From NCBI GenBank assembly GCA_020696955.1, contig JAJFBK010000008.1:1-23416 (forward strand): DNA of 23,416 nucleotides, in the 5' to 3' direction. Position numbers and translations under genes: made by a program. Origin of the DNA: Patescibacteria group bacterium. Its GTDB lineage: Bacteria > Patescibacteria > UBA1384 > CAILIB01. Below the pieces are notes generated by a model that was not told the origin of the DNA, searched no databases, and saw only the letters and a program-made list of their open reading frames with translations. Within the stretch, counting starts at the first letter, position 1. Every line of letters begins with the position of its first letter. Positions 8,001-14,818 of the stretch are shown here, piece by piece.

Positions 8001-10032
8001 CCAGTCTGATCCGGTTGGAGTTATCAACGGGGTGGGGGATGTGGCGAGGGCCAACCTGGAGAAACTTGGCATTCGAACGATCAATGACTTGCTCCAGTGG
8101 TATCCGAGGGATTATTTGGATGCTTCTAATCCTACGCCTGTGGCAAAGGTTCCTTTTGGAAGGCTTGTTGCGGTTCAGGTGACGGTGCAATCAGTTGAGA
8201 GCCGCCGAACTAAAAATCGAAATCTGCAGATGCTGGAAGCGGTTTGCGGGGACGAATCGGGGGCTCTAAAGGTGCGTTGGTTCAACCAATCTTTTCTCAA
8301 GCAAAAACTAAAACCGGGGTCTGTCTGGATTTTCATTGGCAGCGTCAATCGTTTTCAGGGTGAGTCCATAATGATGGGGCCGATCATCGAAGAGCGTCCT
8401 CGCATCCTTTCAATCTATGCTCAGACCAAGGGCCTGACTTCTCGTATGCTGAGAGGTTATCTGGATTGGGTATTGAAGAATGTCGATCTTAAAGAGGGGG
8501 CCATTCCTGAAGAAATAACCTTGAAAGAAGAATTGTTGGCACATGACAAGGCACTGCTTGGCATTCACCAGCCTGAAAACCTTGAAGAGAGAGAAGTGGC
8601 GTTCAAGCAGCTTGCCTTTGAAGAAGCCTTCTGGTTCTTCGTACGAATGGCTCTTTCAAGACGGGAAGTGGTGGAAGAAAAAGGGATTCCCATCCAGGCT
8701 GATGCTGAACTCCTAAAAGAATTGGTAGGCTCATTACCCTTTGAGCTGACTCCAGGACAAAAGCGATCGGTATGGGACATGGTCCAGGAAATGGGTTCTG
8801 GGCACCCCATGACCCGGCTTTTAAACGGAGATGTTGGCTCTGGAAAAACCGTGGTAGCAGCCTTGCTTGCCGCAGTGGTGGCAAAATCCGGATATCGGAC
8901 GGCGTTATTAGTGCCTACTGAGATCTTAGCTAAGCAACATTACGAATCGGTTAAGAAGTTATTAGAAAACCACGGAGTTGGGGTTTCTATGTGGACGGCT
9001 GCCCAAAAAGACGCTCTGGAAGGTTCAAACGTGATAATTGGAACCCATGCCTTGCTTCATAAAAAAGAACCTATTCCCGATCTTGGCCTGGTTATTATTG
9101 ATGAGCAGCATCGTTTTGGAGTCAAGCAGCGACATTTGCTTCGGCAGAATCAGGAGCAGTCTCCCCACATGCTCTCGATGACGGCTACTCCGATTCCTCG
9201 GACACTAGCTTTGGCGCTTTATAGTGACCTGGCGGTTTCAATCCTACCTGACAAACCCAAGAACCGTTTGCCGGTTCTTACCAGAATCGTGCATTCCGAG
9301 CAGCGGGCCGCCATGTATCAGAAGATTGAAGAAGAGCTGACAGCGGGCCATCAAGTTTTCGTACTCTGTCCGCTTATTGAAGAAGCAGAGAAAAAAGAAG
9401 AAGTGGAAGGGGCGCAGTTCACGATTCCTACCGAAGAAGAGCAACAGGTAAAGGAGAAAAAGACAGTTCTGGCCGAGGTTGAACGTCTTCGAAAGGAGTT
9501 TCCTCATTTTGGCACTATTGAAGCCGTGCATGGAAAGATGAAGGCTGATGAAAAACGGAAAGTGATGGAGAGAATGAGTGCCGGAGAAATACAGGTGTTA
9601 GTATCGACATCTGTGATTGAGGTGGGAGTGGATGTACCGAACGCCACAATAATGGTGATCGAAGGTGCTGAACGATTTGGCCTAGCTCAGCTTCACCAGC
9701 TCCGAGGTCGGGTTGGCCGGGGATCTTCCCAATCGTACTGCTTCCTTTGTCCGTCGGTTCGAAGTCAAAATGCCATGGAAAGGCTTCAAGTTTTAGTGGA
9801 GAGCGACAGTGGCTTTGAGCTGGCAGAAGCCGACTTGGCTTTGCGTGGACCAGGAGAAATGATCGGTAGCGTGCAGTCAGGGCTTCCCGACTTCCGGATG
9901 GCCTCTCTGACCGACGTAGCCTTTTTGCAACGAATCAAGGCGATTGTTGATGAATATTCGAAGGCTCATCCGGAATTCCTGCAACAGTACGCTAAAATTG
10001 CCTATTCCAATGAACTGACAGGCTTGGAATAG
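7993..10032 (+). CDS. recG: ATP-dependent DNA helicase RecG
   Basis: RecG is a superfamily 2 helicase that remodels stalled replication forks and Holliday junctions. The start at 7993 is chosen because AGGAGG lies 6 nt upstream; the longer frame from 7927 lies inside mnmA. The 679 residues open with the helix-hairpin and wedge OB-fold domain (INGVGDVARANLEKLGI; LEAVCGDESGALKVRWFN). The helicase core follows: Walker A GDVGSGKT (279-286), DEQHRFG (370-376), TATPIPRTLAL, and motif VI QLRGRVGRG (569-577). A charged linker between the helicase lobes (EEAEKKEEVEGAQF...) is typical. It is the last gene of the operon. No terminator is visible after it, and a new promoter begins 6 nt after the stop. 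Confidence 0.95.
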   Translation: MYSQSDPVGVINGVGDVARANLEKLGIRTINDLLQWYPRDYLDASNPTPVAKVPFGRLVAVQVTVQSVESRRTKNRNLQMLEAVCGDESGALKVRWFNQSFLKQKLKPGSVWIFIGSVNRFQGESIMMGPIIEERPRILSIYAQTKGLTSRMLRGYLDWVLKNVDLKEGAIPEEITLKEELLAHDKALLGIHQPENLEEREVAFKQLAFEEAFWFFVRMALSRREVVEEKGIPIQADAELLKELVGSLPFELTPGQKRSVWDMVQEMGSGHPMTRLLNGDVGSGKTVVAALLAAVVAKSGYRTALLVPTEILAKQHYESVKKLLENHGVGVSMWTAAQKDALEGSNVIIGTHALLHKKEPIPDLGLVIIDEQHRFGVKQRHLLRQNQEQSPHMLSMTATPIPRTLALALYSDLAVSILPDKPKNRLPVLTRIVHSEQRAAMYQKIEEELTAGHQVFVLCPLIEEAEKKEEVEGAQFTIPTEEEQQVKEKKTVLAEVERLRKEFPHFGTIEAVHGKMKADEKRKVMERMSAGEIQVLVSTSVIEVGVDVPNATIMVIEGAERFGLAQLHQLRGRVGRGSSQSYCFLCPSVRSQNAMERLQVLVESDSGFELAEADLALRGPGEMIGSVQSGLPDFRMASLTDVAFLQRIKAIVDEYSKAHPEFLQQYAKIAYSNELTGLE

Positions 10033-10037
10033 CCTTC

Positions 10038-10066
10038 TTGTCCAGGTTGTTTGGTTCTGGTATAAC
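10038..10066 (+). promoter_or_regulatory. Promoter of the unknown 175-aa gene
   Basis: TTGTCC (10038-10043), a 17-bp spacer and TATAAC (10061-10066), with the predicted start near 10073. Because a promoter occupies this stretch, the upstream ATG in frame at 10038 is unlikely to be the translation start of the next gene. Confidence 0.65.
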
Positions 10067-10118
10067 TGACTCAGAAAAACGTTCGCCGAGTTTTTTGAAA
10101 AAATGTGAGGAGCGCACA

Positions 10119-10646
10119 ATGAAAGTCGCGGATCTGAAAGGGTTGGTTAATTTCATGATGGATGAAGAGCCGTGGAAGTATGCGGTATGGGGAACTCCCA
10201 TTTCCCTTCCATCTGATTCTGGCCCATTACTGGGGGAGGCCATCCTGGTAGTGGCACTCGTCAGGGCGGGAATCCAGGATAAGCGTCCATGGCTGTCCTG
10301 TGATCAGTTGAAGCACATCTCGCCTGAAAACCTGGAGGAGACGATCAAGGTGATTGTCGAAGTCAGGCTGAAACATGACGGGCAGATTCCTTTGTGGGTA
10401 ATACATGCCTGCGAGGTATACGAGGCCAACGGATGGGAGGTGCCTACGGCTTGGATCCTTGTATTGAAGCAGGCACTGGGCCTGGTCTCGTCTGGAATGG
10501 AGGCTAACGCCGCACGGAACAGGGCGGCAGTATGGCTGAATGGCCGTGAAGAGGCTGGTTTTACTAGCCCGAGCGAGTATTCTGCGAGCATCGGGCGAGC
10601 GCTTGAAAATACTCTAATGCCCAAAGAGGAGCCGGTTCTTTCTTAG
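10119..10646 (+). CDS. Unknown 175-residue protein
   Basis: The family is not recognised. The ATG at 10119 is preferred over the in-frame ATG at 10038 because GAGGAG lies 6 nt upstream and because a promoter overlaps the longer version. The protein has no signal peptide and no clear membrane span, so it is probably cytoplasmic. It appears largely alpha-helical and Trp-rich (PWKYAVWGTP, RPWLSCDQL, LWVIHACEVYEANGW), with an Asn/Ala/Arg patch (EANAARNRAAVWLNGREE). It is monocistronic, with its own promoter and a strong terminator 18 nt after the stop. It is therefore expressed apart from recG upstream. The function cannot be assigned from sequence. Confidence 0.75.
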   Translation: MKVADLKGLVNFMMDEEPWKYAVWGTPISLPSDSGPLLGEAILVVALVRAGIQDKRPWLSCDQLKHISPENLEETIKVIVEVRLKHDGQIPLWVIHACEVYEANGWEVPTAWILVLKQALGLVSSGMEANAARNRAAVWLNGREEAGFTSPSEYSASIGRALENTLMPKEEPVLS

Positions 10647-10664
10647 GGAGAAGTTGTTTGCATG

Positions 10665-10694
10665 CACGGCATTCTGTACGAATGCCGTGTTTTT
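10665..10694 (+). terminator. Rho-independent terminator
   Basis: A 9-bp perfect stem (CACGGCATT with AATGCCGTG), a 7-nt loop and five Ts. It ends the unit that begins at 10119. Confidence 0.9.
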
Positions 10695-10754
10695 ATATAT
10701 CGGACTAGCTTGTGCGACATTGATTACGATCGGTATGGTCGTCTTATCGATCAC

Positions 10755-10760
10755 TAATAC
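10755..10760 (+). promoter_or_regulatory. Possible -10 box directly before the ComEA-like gene
   Basis: TAATAC ends 6 nt before the ATG at 10767, so transcription would start on the A of the start codon. No good -35 box is seen at 16-18 bp. It is called only because the same spacing recurs at other genes here. Confidence 0.35.
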
Positions 10761-10766
10761 GATTTC

Positions 10767-11453
10767 ATGGAGCTTTCCTATGAGCAGATCCTGAAGTATG
10801 CAAAAGAGTGTAAATGGTGGGTTGCGGGAGCAATAGCTGTTTTTATTTTTGTTGGCGCCATATGGTTTCTTCCTGGGGTAAGGGCTTATGCCATGAACGG
10901 GCTCGCAGCGGCGTTGCCAATGAACGCAGAGGCAGAACGAGAACAGGCAGAGCGGGAGAAGAAGCTGGGTGAGAAAATGAAATCCCTGCAGGATGCGGTT
11001 ATTGCTTTGGAAGCGAATAGCCAGAAGAATAATGAGGGCTTGACGATGGCGACAGCCAGAACCGGAGAGGTAGAAACGAGTATCCGGGATGTGCTTCAGG
11101 AAATGAGCAATACTGATGCCTTGCTTGCCAAGCAGTATAAGGAGTTGCAGGCAAGTATCCGCAGAGTGAATCAGAACGTTGCTTTGGCAAATAGCATCCA
11201 GCTGCCCGACATCATAGAAAATACGACTCCTTCAGATGAGTCTCCAGTCCCAACTCAGCCAGGTAAAATAAATCTAAATATGGCAACGGCCGCCCAACTT
11301 GATGAGCTGCCAGGAATAGGGCTTACCTACGCCAACCGTATCATCGAATACCGAGAAAAGAATGGCAATTTCAAGACATTGGAAGGAGTTATGGAGGTGA
11401 GCGGCATAGGTGAAAGCCTCTTTGCTAAAATAAAAGATCTGATTACGCTTTAA
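10767..11453 (+). CDS. Membrane-anchored ComEA-like helix-hairpin-helix protein
   Basis: This 228-residue protein has a short basic/aromatic N-terminus and one membrane span at about 16-36 (WWVAGAIAVFIFVGAIWFL). A charged, coiled-coil-like stretch follows at about 52-140 and a Pro/Ser linker at 148-165. The ComEA-type tandem helix-hairpin-helix domain is at 167-227: KINLNMATAAQLDELPGIG, ANRIIEYREKNGNF, LEGVMEVSGIGESLFAKIKDL. ComEA proteins bind double-stranded DNA outside the membrane during natural uptake, and CPR genomes often retain competence-like genes. The long coiled coil between anchor and DNA-binding domain is unusual for ComEA. No comEC is in the window. DNA binding is well supported by motif; a role in uptake is inference. 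No Shine-Dalgarno is seen. Confidence 0.85.
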   Translation: MELSYEQILKYAKECKWWVAGAIAVFIFVGAIWFLPGVRAYAMNGLAAALPMNAEAEREQAEREKKLGEKMKSLQDAVIALEANSQKNNEGLTMATARTGEVETSIRDVLQEMSNTDALLAKQYKELQASIRRVNQNVALANSIQLPDIIENTTPSDESPVPTQPGKINLNMATAAQLDELPGIGLTYANRIIEYREKNGNFKTLEGVMEVSGIGESLFAKIKDLITL

Positions 11454-11479
11454 ATCTGGATTTTCTTAGAATAATGCGA

Positions 11480-11485
11480 TATAGT
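11480..11485 (+). promoter_or_regulatory. Likely -10 box of the tRNA-Leu gene
   Basis: TATAGT ends 18 nt before the mature tRNA 5' end. TGGATT at 11457-11462, 17 bp upstream, is a poor -35 match (3 of 6). Confidence 0.4.
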
Positions 11486-11503
11486 ATACCGGTAGTCGCA
11501 TCT

Positions 11504-11587
11504 GCCGGGGTGGTGGAATGGTAGACACGCATGCCTTAGGAGCATGTGCCGTAAGGCGTGAAGGTTCGAGTCCTTTCCCCGGTACCA
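11504..11587 (+). tRNA. trnL: tRNA-Leu (anticodon UAG)
   Basis: This is an 84-nt class II tRNA. The 7-bp acceptor stem is GCCGGGG with CCCCGGT (one G-U at the end), with discriminator A and encoded CCA. The anticodon stem CATGC/GCATG holds loop CTTAGGA, so the anticodon is TAG at 11537-11539 and reads CUN leucine codons. A long variable arm (TGCC-GTAA-GGCG) confirms the leucine class. The T loop is TTCGAGT. The CCA end runs directly into a long inverted repeat. Confidence 0.95.
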
Positions 11588-11673
11588 AAAACAACCAGCC
11601 AATTTTCAATGCTAGTCCTCGCTCTTCAGAAATGGAAGCTGCGGAGGCAATGAAAATTGGCTGGTTGTTTTTG
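11586..11673 (+). terminator. 23-bp perfect inverted repeat at the tRNA 3' end (probable terminator)
   Basis: Bases 11586-11608 are exactly complementary to 11651-11673. The left arm starts on the CA of the tRNA CCA end and has an A run; the right arm ends in five Ts, the layout of a bidirectional terminator. The 42-nt loop can itself fold through CCTC/GAGG and a GCTCTTC/GGAAGC stem. It is much longer than the other terminators here (8-13 bp). Confidence 0.75.
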
Positions 11674-11690
11674 TATGGGTGAGAGGAGGA

Positions 11691-11742
11691 CTCGAAACCA
11701 AGGTTCGATGGCGAGCCCTTCAGCGAGCCGTGGAGCTTCCTT
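11691..11742. repeat. Intergenic repeat copy A
   Basis: This 52-nt element shares its two ends with 12493-12531: a bulged hairpin around TCGAAAC / GTTCGA, then CCGTGGAGC-YY-CCTT. Copy A has about 12 extra bases in the middle, including a direct repeat of GCGAGCC. It ends about 104 nt before the XRE-regulator ATG. Confidence 0.55.
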
Positions 11743-11780
11743 GGCTTTTCTGTGAAGAGCGAAACCGTCCTTTTCCCGTC

Positions 11781-11808
11781 TTTAAAAATAATAGGCTGTA
11801 TTGATAAT
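11781..11808 (+). promoter_or_regulatory. Possible promoter of the XRE regulator
   Basis: TTTAAA (11781-11786), a 16-bp spacer and GATAAT (11803-11808). If real, it excludes the TTG at 11801 as a start codon and favours the ATG at 11846. Confidence 0.4.
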
Positions 11809-11845
11809 AATCAGCCATAAGAGTATAAGAGAATGGTTCAGTCCT

Positions 11846-12412
11846 ATGGAAAAGGAAGTGATTCACTTGAAAAAAAGTAAAGTTAAAGAGGGCGGCAGGA
11901 CTTACGGATTAATGTTTTTAGAAGCTCGTGGAAATAGAAGTCAAAAATGGTCGGCTGAAGTAGTGGGAATAAGCCAGTCAACAGTCTCAAAGATTGAGTC
12001 TGAGGACATCTTTCCAAGCTATGAGTTAAGCTCTGCTTTGTGTGCAAAACTTGACATAGACTTGCAAAAATTTTGGCATTCAGTTGAGGTTGCTAGACTT
12101 CAAAAGAAGCAGCAAGAATTAAGCCAAACTGATTTGTCTTTTCATCCTCCCGAAGTTGAATCTCTTGCGGCTGAGAAAACTTCCGACACAAATCTGCCAA
12201 TCATTCTGTTTCGTAAGGAGTTTAATCCCGAAGAGATGGTTGTGGTGATTCGCTTGAAAGCTAGCGATCCTCAGACGGAAGAACGCATGAAATTACTGAT
12301 AAGCGATAAGGGTTATCGGTGCTATGCAGTTCTGCTCGTCAATGAAGTTAAGGACGGAAAGCAATCGCAAGATATTCTGTATATTCTGGCATCGAATCAT
12401 GTTTCCGTATAA
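11846..12412 (+). CDS. XRE-type HTH regulator with a C-terminal domain of unknown type
   Basis: The start is set at ATG 11846 (188 residues). The frame extends to a TTG at 11801, but a -10-like GATAAT lies there. Residues about 20-77 form a Cro/C1-type helix-turn-helix; the recognition helix is in VGISQSTVSKIES (40-52), followed by PSYELSSALCAKLDIDLQKFW. A polar linker leads to a C-terminal region of about 75 residues with alternating hydrophobic strands (LPIILFRKEF, MVVVIRLKAS, RCYAVLLVNEV, DILYILASN) that I do not recognise. It may be a dimerisation or sensing domain. The gene stands alone between the tRNA hairpin and its own terminator, and its base use looks more AT-rich than its neighbours. 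The regulated targets are unknown. Confidence 0.75.
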   Translation: MEKEVIHLKKSKVKEGGRTYGLMFLEARGNRSQKWSAEVVGISQSTVSKIESEDIFPSYELSSALCAKLDIDLQKFWHSVEVARLQKKQQELSQTDLSFHPPEVESLAAEKTSDTNLPIILFRKEFNPEEMVVVIRLKASDPQTEERMKLLISDKGYRCYAVLLVNEVKDGKQSQDILYILASNHVSV

Positions 12413-12437
12413 TCTTTGCTGAGTCAAAATGGTTTCT

Positions 12438-12470
12438 GAGCGCAGCCCAACAGAGGGACTGCGCTCTTTT
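12438..12470 (+). terminator. Rho-independent terminator after the XRE regulator
   Basis: An 8-bp perfect stem (GAGCGCAG with CTGCGCTC), a 13-nt loop that can pair further (CCC/GGG), and TTTT. Confidence 0.85.
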
Positions 12471-12492
12471 ATTTAAAATATTGGCGAGATCG

Positions 12493-12531
12493 TTCGAAAC
12501 TAAGTTCGACGATAAACCGTGGAGCCCCCTT
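12493..12531. repeat. Intergenic repeat copy B
   Basis: This 39-nt partner of copy A (11691-11742) has TTCGAAAC-TAA-GTTCGAC, then AAACCGTGGAGC and CCCCTT. It ends 6 nt before the -35 box of the next gene's promoter, a position compatible with an activator site. Confidence 0.55.
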
Positions 12532-12537
12532 AACTCA

Positions 12538-12566
12538 TTGACCGGCCTGACCCTCTCCTGTATAAG
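12538..12566 (+). promoter_or_regulatory. Promoter of the unknown 152-aa gene
   Basis: TTGACC (12538-12543), a 17-bp spacer and TATAAG (12561-12566). The predicted start is near 12573, giving a leader of about 44 nt with GGAGG 7 nt before the ATG. Confidence 0.75.
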
Positions 12567-12616
12567 GATAGGTAACTCAGCTCTTCATTGCAGCGAGAAA
12601 CTTTGGAGGCATTAAC

Positions 12617-13075
12617 ATGTCAATCGGTACGCAAAATGGACCAGCGGTTGAAGTTGGAGATCTGGATGTGTCAAATCCGTCTCGTGGATTCACTTTTCCC
12701 GATCCTTTCACGACAGAAAGGAGAAGCGGGTATTTTGTTCCTTGGAGTGTAGCTTCTTTCAATTGTGGTGAAGTGCTTGGGATCGTTGGTGAGGACTGGG
12801 ACCCGGTGCACCGCTATCTTGTCGTAGTTTCCACTGTAGTGAATAACCCTTTAATTGTAGTGAGGGAATTTGAAGCAGCGGCCGATGGAAAAGAGGGGAT
12901 GAACTACCCTTCCAAGGTGGTTGAGCCACCTGGCGAAATGGAAGTGCTTATCGAAGGAATAGTGGCAATGCTCACTTTTCCCCGTTATCTTTCCTATTCC
13001 ACAGAGCGGGGGAATGAGCAGCTGGAGAAGGTGCAAGTGGCGGGCATTGGCATTGAACCTGAGTTAATGCCCTAA
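12617..13075 (+). CDS. Unknown 152-residue protein
   Basis: The family is not recognised. The start is well fixed: GGAGG lies 7 nt before the ATG and a near-consensus promoter is upstream. There is no signal peptide or clear membrane span. The sequence mixes short beta-like stretches (RYLVVVSTVV, NPLIVVREF, VQVAGIGIEP) with Pro/Gly turns (FTFPDPFTTE, VVEPPGEMEVL), suggesting a small cytoplasmic alpha/beta protein. It is monocistronic, with a terminator 32 nt downstream. The upstream repeat shared with the XRE regulator hints that both may answer to the same control. No function is proposed. Confidence 0.75.
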   Translation: MSIGTQNGPAVEVGDLDVSNPSRGFTFPDPFTTERRSGYFVPWSVASFNCGEVLGIVGEDWDPVHRYLVVVSTVVNNPLIVVREFEAAADGKEGMNYPSKVVEPPGEMEVLIEGIVAMLTFPRYLSYSTERGNEQLEKVQVAGIGIEPELMP

Positions 13076-13107
13076 GGGCGTGGTCAGCACTCTTGAGCAG
13101 TCATTTC

Positions 13108-13141
13108 AAAACGACTCGTACATTTTCGGGTCGTTTTTTTT
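13108..13141 (+). terminator. Rho-independent terminator, convergent with the minus-strand pseudogene
   Basis: An 11-bp stem (AAAACGACTCG with CGGGTCGTTTT, one G-T pair), an 8-nt loop and a run of eight Ts. The A run on the left arm may let it also stop minus-strand transcription. Confidence 0.9.
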
Positions 13142-13150
13142 GTGCCTATT

Positions 13151-13668
13151 TTATTTCTTCAAATCCTTCAGCTCACTGGCCACGTTCCAGAGCATTTCAA
13201 ATACCTGTCGTTGGGCTTGACTGAGTACGGCGCTCTCAATAATAATTCCGATCAGTTCATTTTTTACGAAAGAAACCGTGGCGATTTTGTTGGCGTATAC
13301 ATTCATCTCGATGGCTCCTTGAAACTGGGAAGGATCAAGCAGGCGAGTATGGCGGAGCTCTTTGGGATCACGCTCGGCCACATTGATTCCACCGGGAGTG
13401 GAAGGAGTGAGGGCTCGCATGCTGATTTCTCCAGCTACCCGGCGCTCTTCTCAGGGCTTTCGCTCGCAAGTCCGAGTAGTCCAGGGAGCGCCTCTTCAAA
13501 CGTGTTAAGTTTGCTCTTTTGCAACGCAAGAATTTTTTTTGGATCCTCTGCCCTGTAGCGACGTGTTGAGCCGGAAACAGGGGAGACAAAGCCTTTTTTC
13601 ACCAGGCTGTCCAAAATAATATACGTAGTTGGCCGCTTTATTTCAGCCTTGGAAGCTATTTCGCTTTA
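13151..13668 (-). pseudogene. Decayed TrmB-family regulator (HTH and C-terminal remnants)
   Basis: Read on the minus strand, 13665-13435 encodes a TrmB winged helix (SEIASKAEIKRPTTYIILDSL, VKKGFVSPVSG, YRAEDPKKILAL) and a short helix to SESPEK, then hits TAG. A second frame over 13450-13151 encodes the family's C-terminal part (ERRVAGEISMRALTP, AERDPKELRHTRLL, NVYANKIATVSF, NELIGIIIES). Between them the middle domain, about 100 residues in intact members, is gone and the frame has shifted. The N-terminal 20-25 residues are also missing: a stop precedes SEIA, and removing one A would restore V-S-E-I-A. It is therefore an internally deleted, frameshifted gene. A divergent methyltransferase lies upstream with a palindrome between them. 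The family call rests on remembered consensus, not on a search. Confidence 0.75.
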
Positions 13669-13739
13669 CTTTATTGTCAACTATTATAACATATATTTTC
13701 AACCTTATTCTATACTCTGGTATTTAATTATTATTTAAT

Positions 13740-13760
13740 CTTGTCATAATACTTGACAAG
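13740..13760. promoter_or_regulatory. Palindromic operator-like site in the divergent intergenic region
   Basis: CTTGTCA and TGACAAG form a perfect 7-bp inverted repeat with a 7-nt spacer, and the right arm covers most of the methyltransferase -35 box. A related half site, TTGACAA, occurs on the minus strand at 13674-13680. Confidence 0.55.
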
Positions 13761-13781
13761 ATAAGTTTATTGCCGTAATAT
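13753..13781 (+). promoter_or_regulatory. Strong promoter of the methyltransferase gene
   Basis: Consensus TTGACA (13753-13758), a 17-bp spacer and TAATAT (13776-13781), with the predicted start near 13788. The -35 box lies inside the palindrome at 13740-13760, so repression by a bound regulator is likely. Confidence 0.8.
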
Positions 13782-13826
13782 ACGAGCTGCATTCAGACGT
13801 ACATTAATTCTTTGGAGAGTGAAGAG

Positions 13827-14792
13827 ATGGAGAGCTCACAAGCGCCAGGTGACTCAGGGAACAGCAGGGAAGAAGGGTCATTTTATTCCCATTTTGTTTC
13901 GGGGACTGTCTATAACCAAGAGATAAACGCCCATGTTTATGTCAAGGAAGCGGACAATTGGTTGGTGGGGCAGATTGCCCGGCTTAGCCAAGACAAGAAA
14001 GGGGAGATTCTTAGGATTGCGGACTTGGGTGGAGGCCCAGCCAGGATGGCCCAGACTTGGGCGTCCATACGTAATCTTGAAGCGGACATTGTGGATCATG
14101 ATCCGCAATTTGTAGCCGACGGGCAACAGATCATTGATTCTCTTGGAGTGGGTAGCCGAGTAAGGATGGTTCAAGGTGATATCAGATCCTTTGTTCCTGA
14201 AAAACCTTATGACGCCGCAGTCTTGCAAGGAACGGCTCATCATTTTGAAAAAGATGAAGAGGCGCCTGCCTGCTACGCCCAAATAGCCAAGCACTTTCGC
14301 CGGGTTTATATTCAGGATGAGATACTACCTGAGTATGACCCAGAAGATGAGACTTCTCGGTTGATCGTGGCCATCATCTGGTATCTGTTTGTTATCAATC
14401 AGGCCCAGAGAGGGGATCACGAGACTACGGTCATCGAGGAGATCAGCATCCTATTGGATGAGCTTGGATATCCGGGGCAATCAACGGAGTTTGGTGGGCT
14501 TGTTCGCGAAGCGGCTATTTCTATGGGGGAGCTGCTTGATAAAAAGGATTTTGAAACTGCCAGGCAAGAGGCCAGGGGATTTCTCGACTCCTTGCGAATA
14601 CGCAGCACTTCTTCTCTTGGCTCTCCATCGAATGAAGGAAAGTCCCGTGGGGATTATAAAGTTTCCCACAGCGTTTTTCTGAAAGAGCTGGCACCTTATT
14701 TCCATGTAGTGGACAGAGTGGTATTCGGCGATCTGGAAAACGTAGGGGCGATGGTGACGTACGTATTGGAGAGCAAAATTTCATACAGGTGA
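13827..14792 (+). CDS. Class I SAM-dependent methyltransferase-like protein
   Basis: The ATG at 13827 (321 residues) is preferred over an in-frame TTG at 13812, which overlaps the Shine-Dalgarno (GGAGAG). Residues 62-140 form a Rossmann SAM-binding core: motif I ADLGGGPAR (65-73), an acidic strand-2 end DHDPQF (90-95), MVQGDIRSF (114-122) and motif IV-like YDAAVLQGTAHHF (128-140). The remaining half is helical (LLDELGYPG, GELLDKKDFETARQEARGFL), ends in a beta segment, and is not recognised. The substrate is unknown; a small molecule or a protein is as likely as nucleic acid. It has a strong, operator-covered promoter, a strong terminator, and a broken TrmB regulator diverging from it. The fold is well supported; the reaction is inferred. 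Confidence 0.82.
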   Translation: MESSQAPGDSGNSREEGSFYSHFVSGTVYNQEINAHVYVKEADNWLVGQIARLSQDKKGEILRIADLGGGPARMAQTWASIRNLEADIVDHDPQFVADGQQIIDSLGVGSRVRMVQGDIRSFVPEKPYDAAVLQGTAHHFEKDEEAPACYAQIAKHFRRVYIQDEILPEYDPEDETSRLIVAIIWYLFVINQAQRGDHETTVIEEISILLDELGYPGQSTEFGGLVREAAISMGELLDKKDFETARQEARGFLDSLRIRSTSSLGSPSNEGKSRGDYKVSHSVFLKELAPYFHVVDRVVFGDLENVGAMVTYVLESKISYR

Positions 14793-14818
14793 ATTAGCAA
14801 TTCATCAATCGATTTCCT

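Noticed and set aside
10038..10118. Longer N-terminus for the unknown 175-aa protein
   Set aside because: A TTGTCC-N17-TATAAC promoter occupies the stretch, and a good Shine-Dalgarno serves the ATG at 10119.
11586..11673. Terminal inverted repeats of an insertion sequence or MITE
   Set aside because: The arms are only 42 nt apart, there is no transposase and no target-site duplication is visible; the A and T runs fit a terminator better.
11680..11712. A second, degenerate tRNA suggested by GGACTCGAAACC and GGTTCGA
   Set aside because: No acceptor, D or anticodon arms can be built around these T-arm-like bits; they are better described as part of the two-copy repeat.
13142..13558. Plus-strand open frame of 138 codons opposite the TrmB remnant
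   Set aside because: It has no Shine-Dalgarno, begins inside a terminator T run and resembles no family. The minus strand carries clear TrmB motifs over the same bases.
3772..14792. TGA read as glycine (Gracilibacteria-type code)
   Set aside because: metG and the methyltransferase end at TGA in the expected places, and the proteins align to normal lengths without readthrough.
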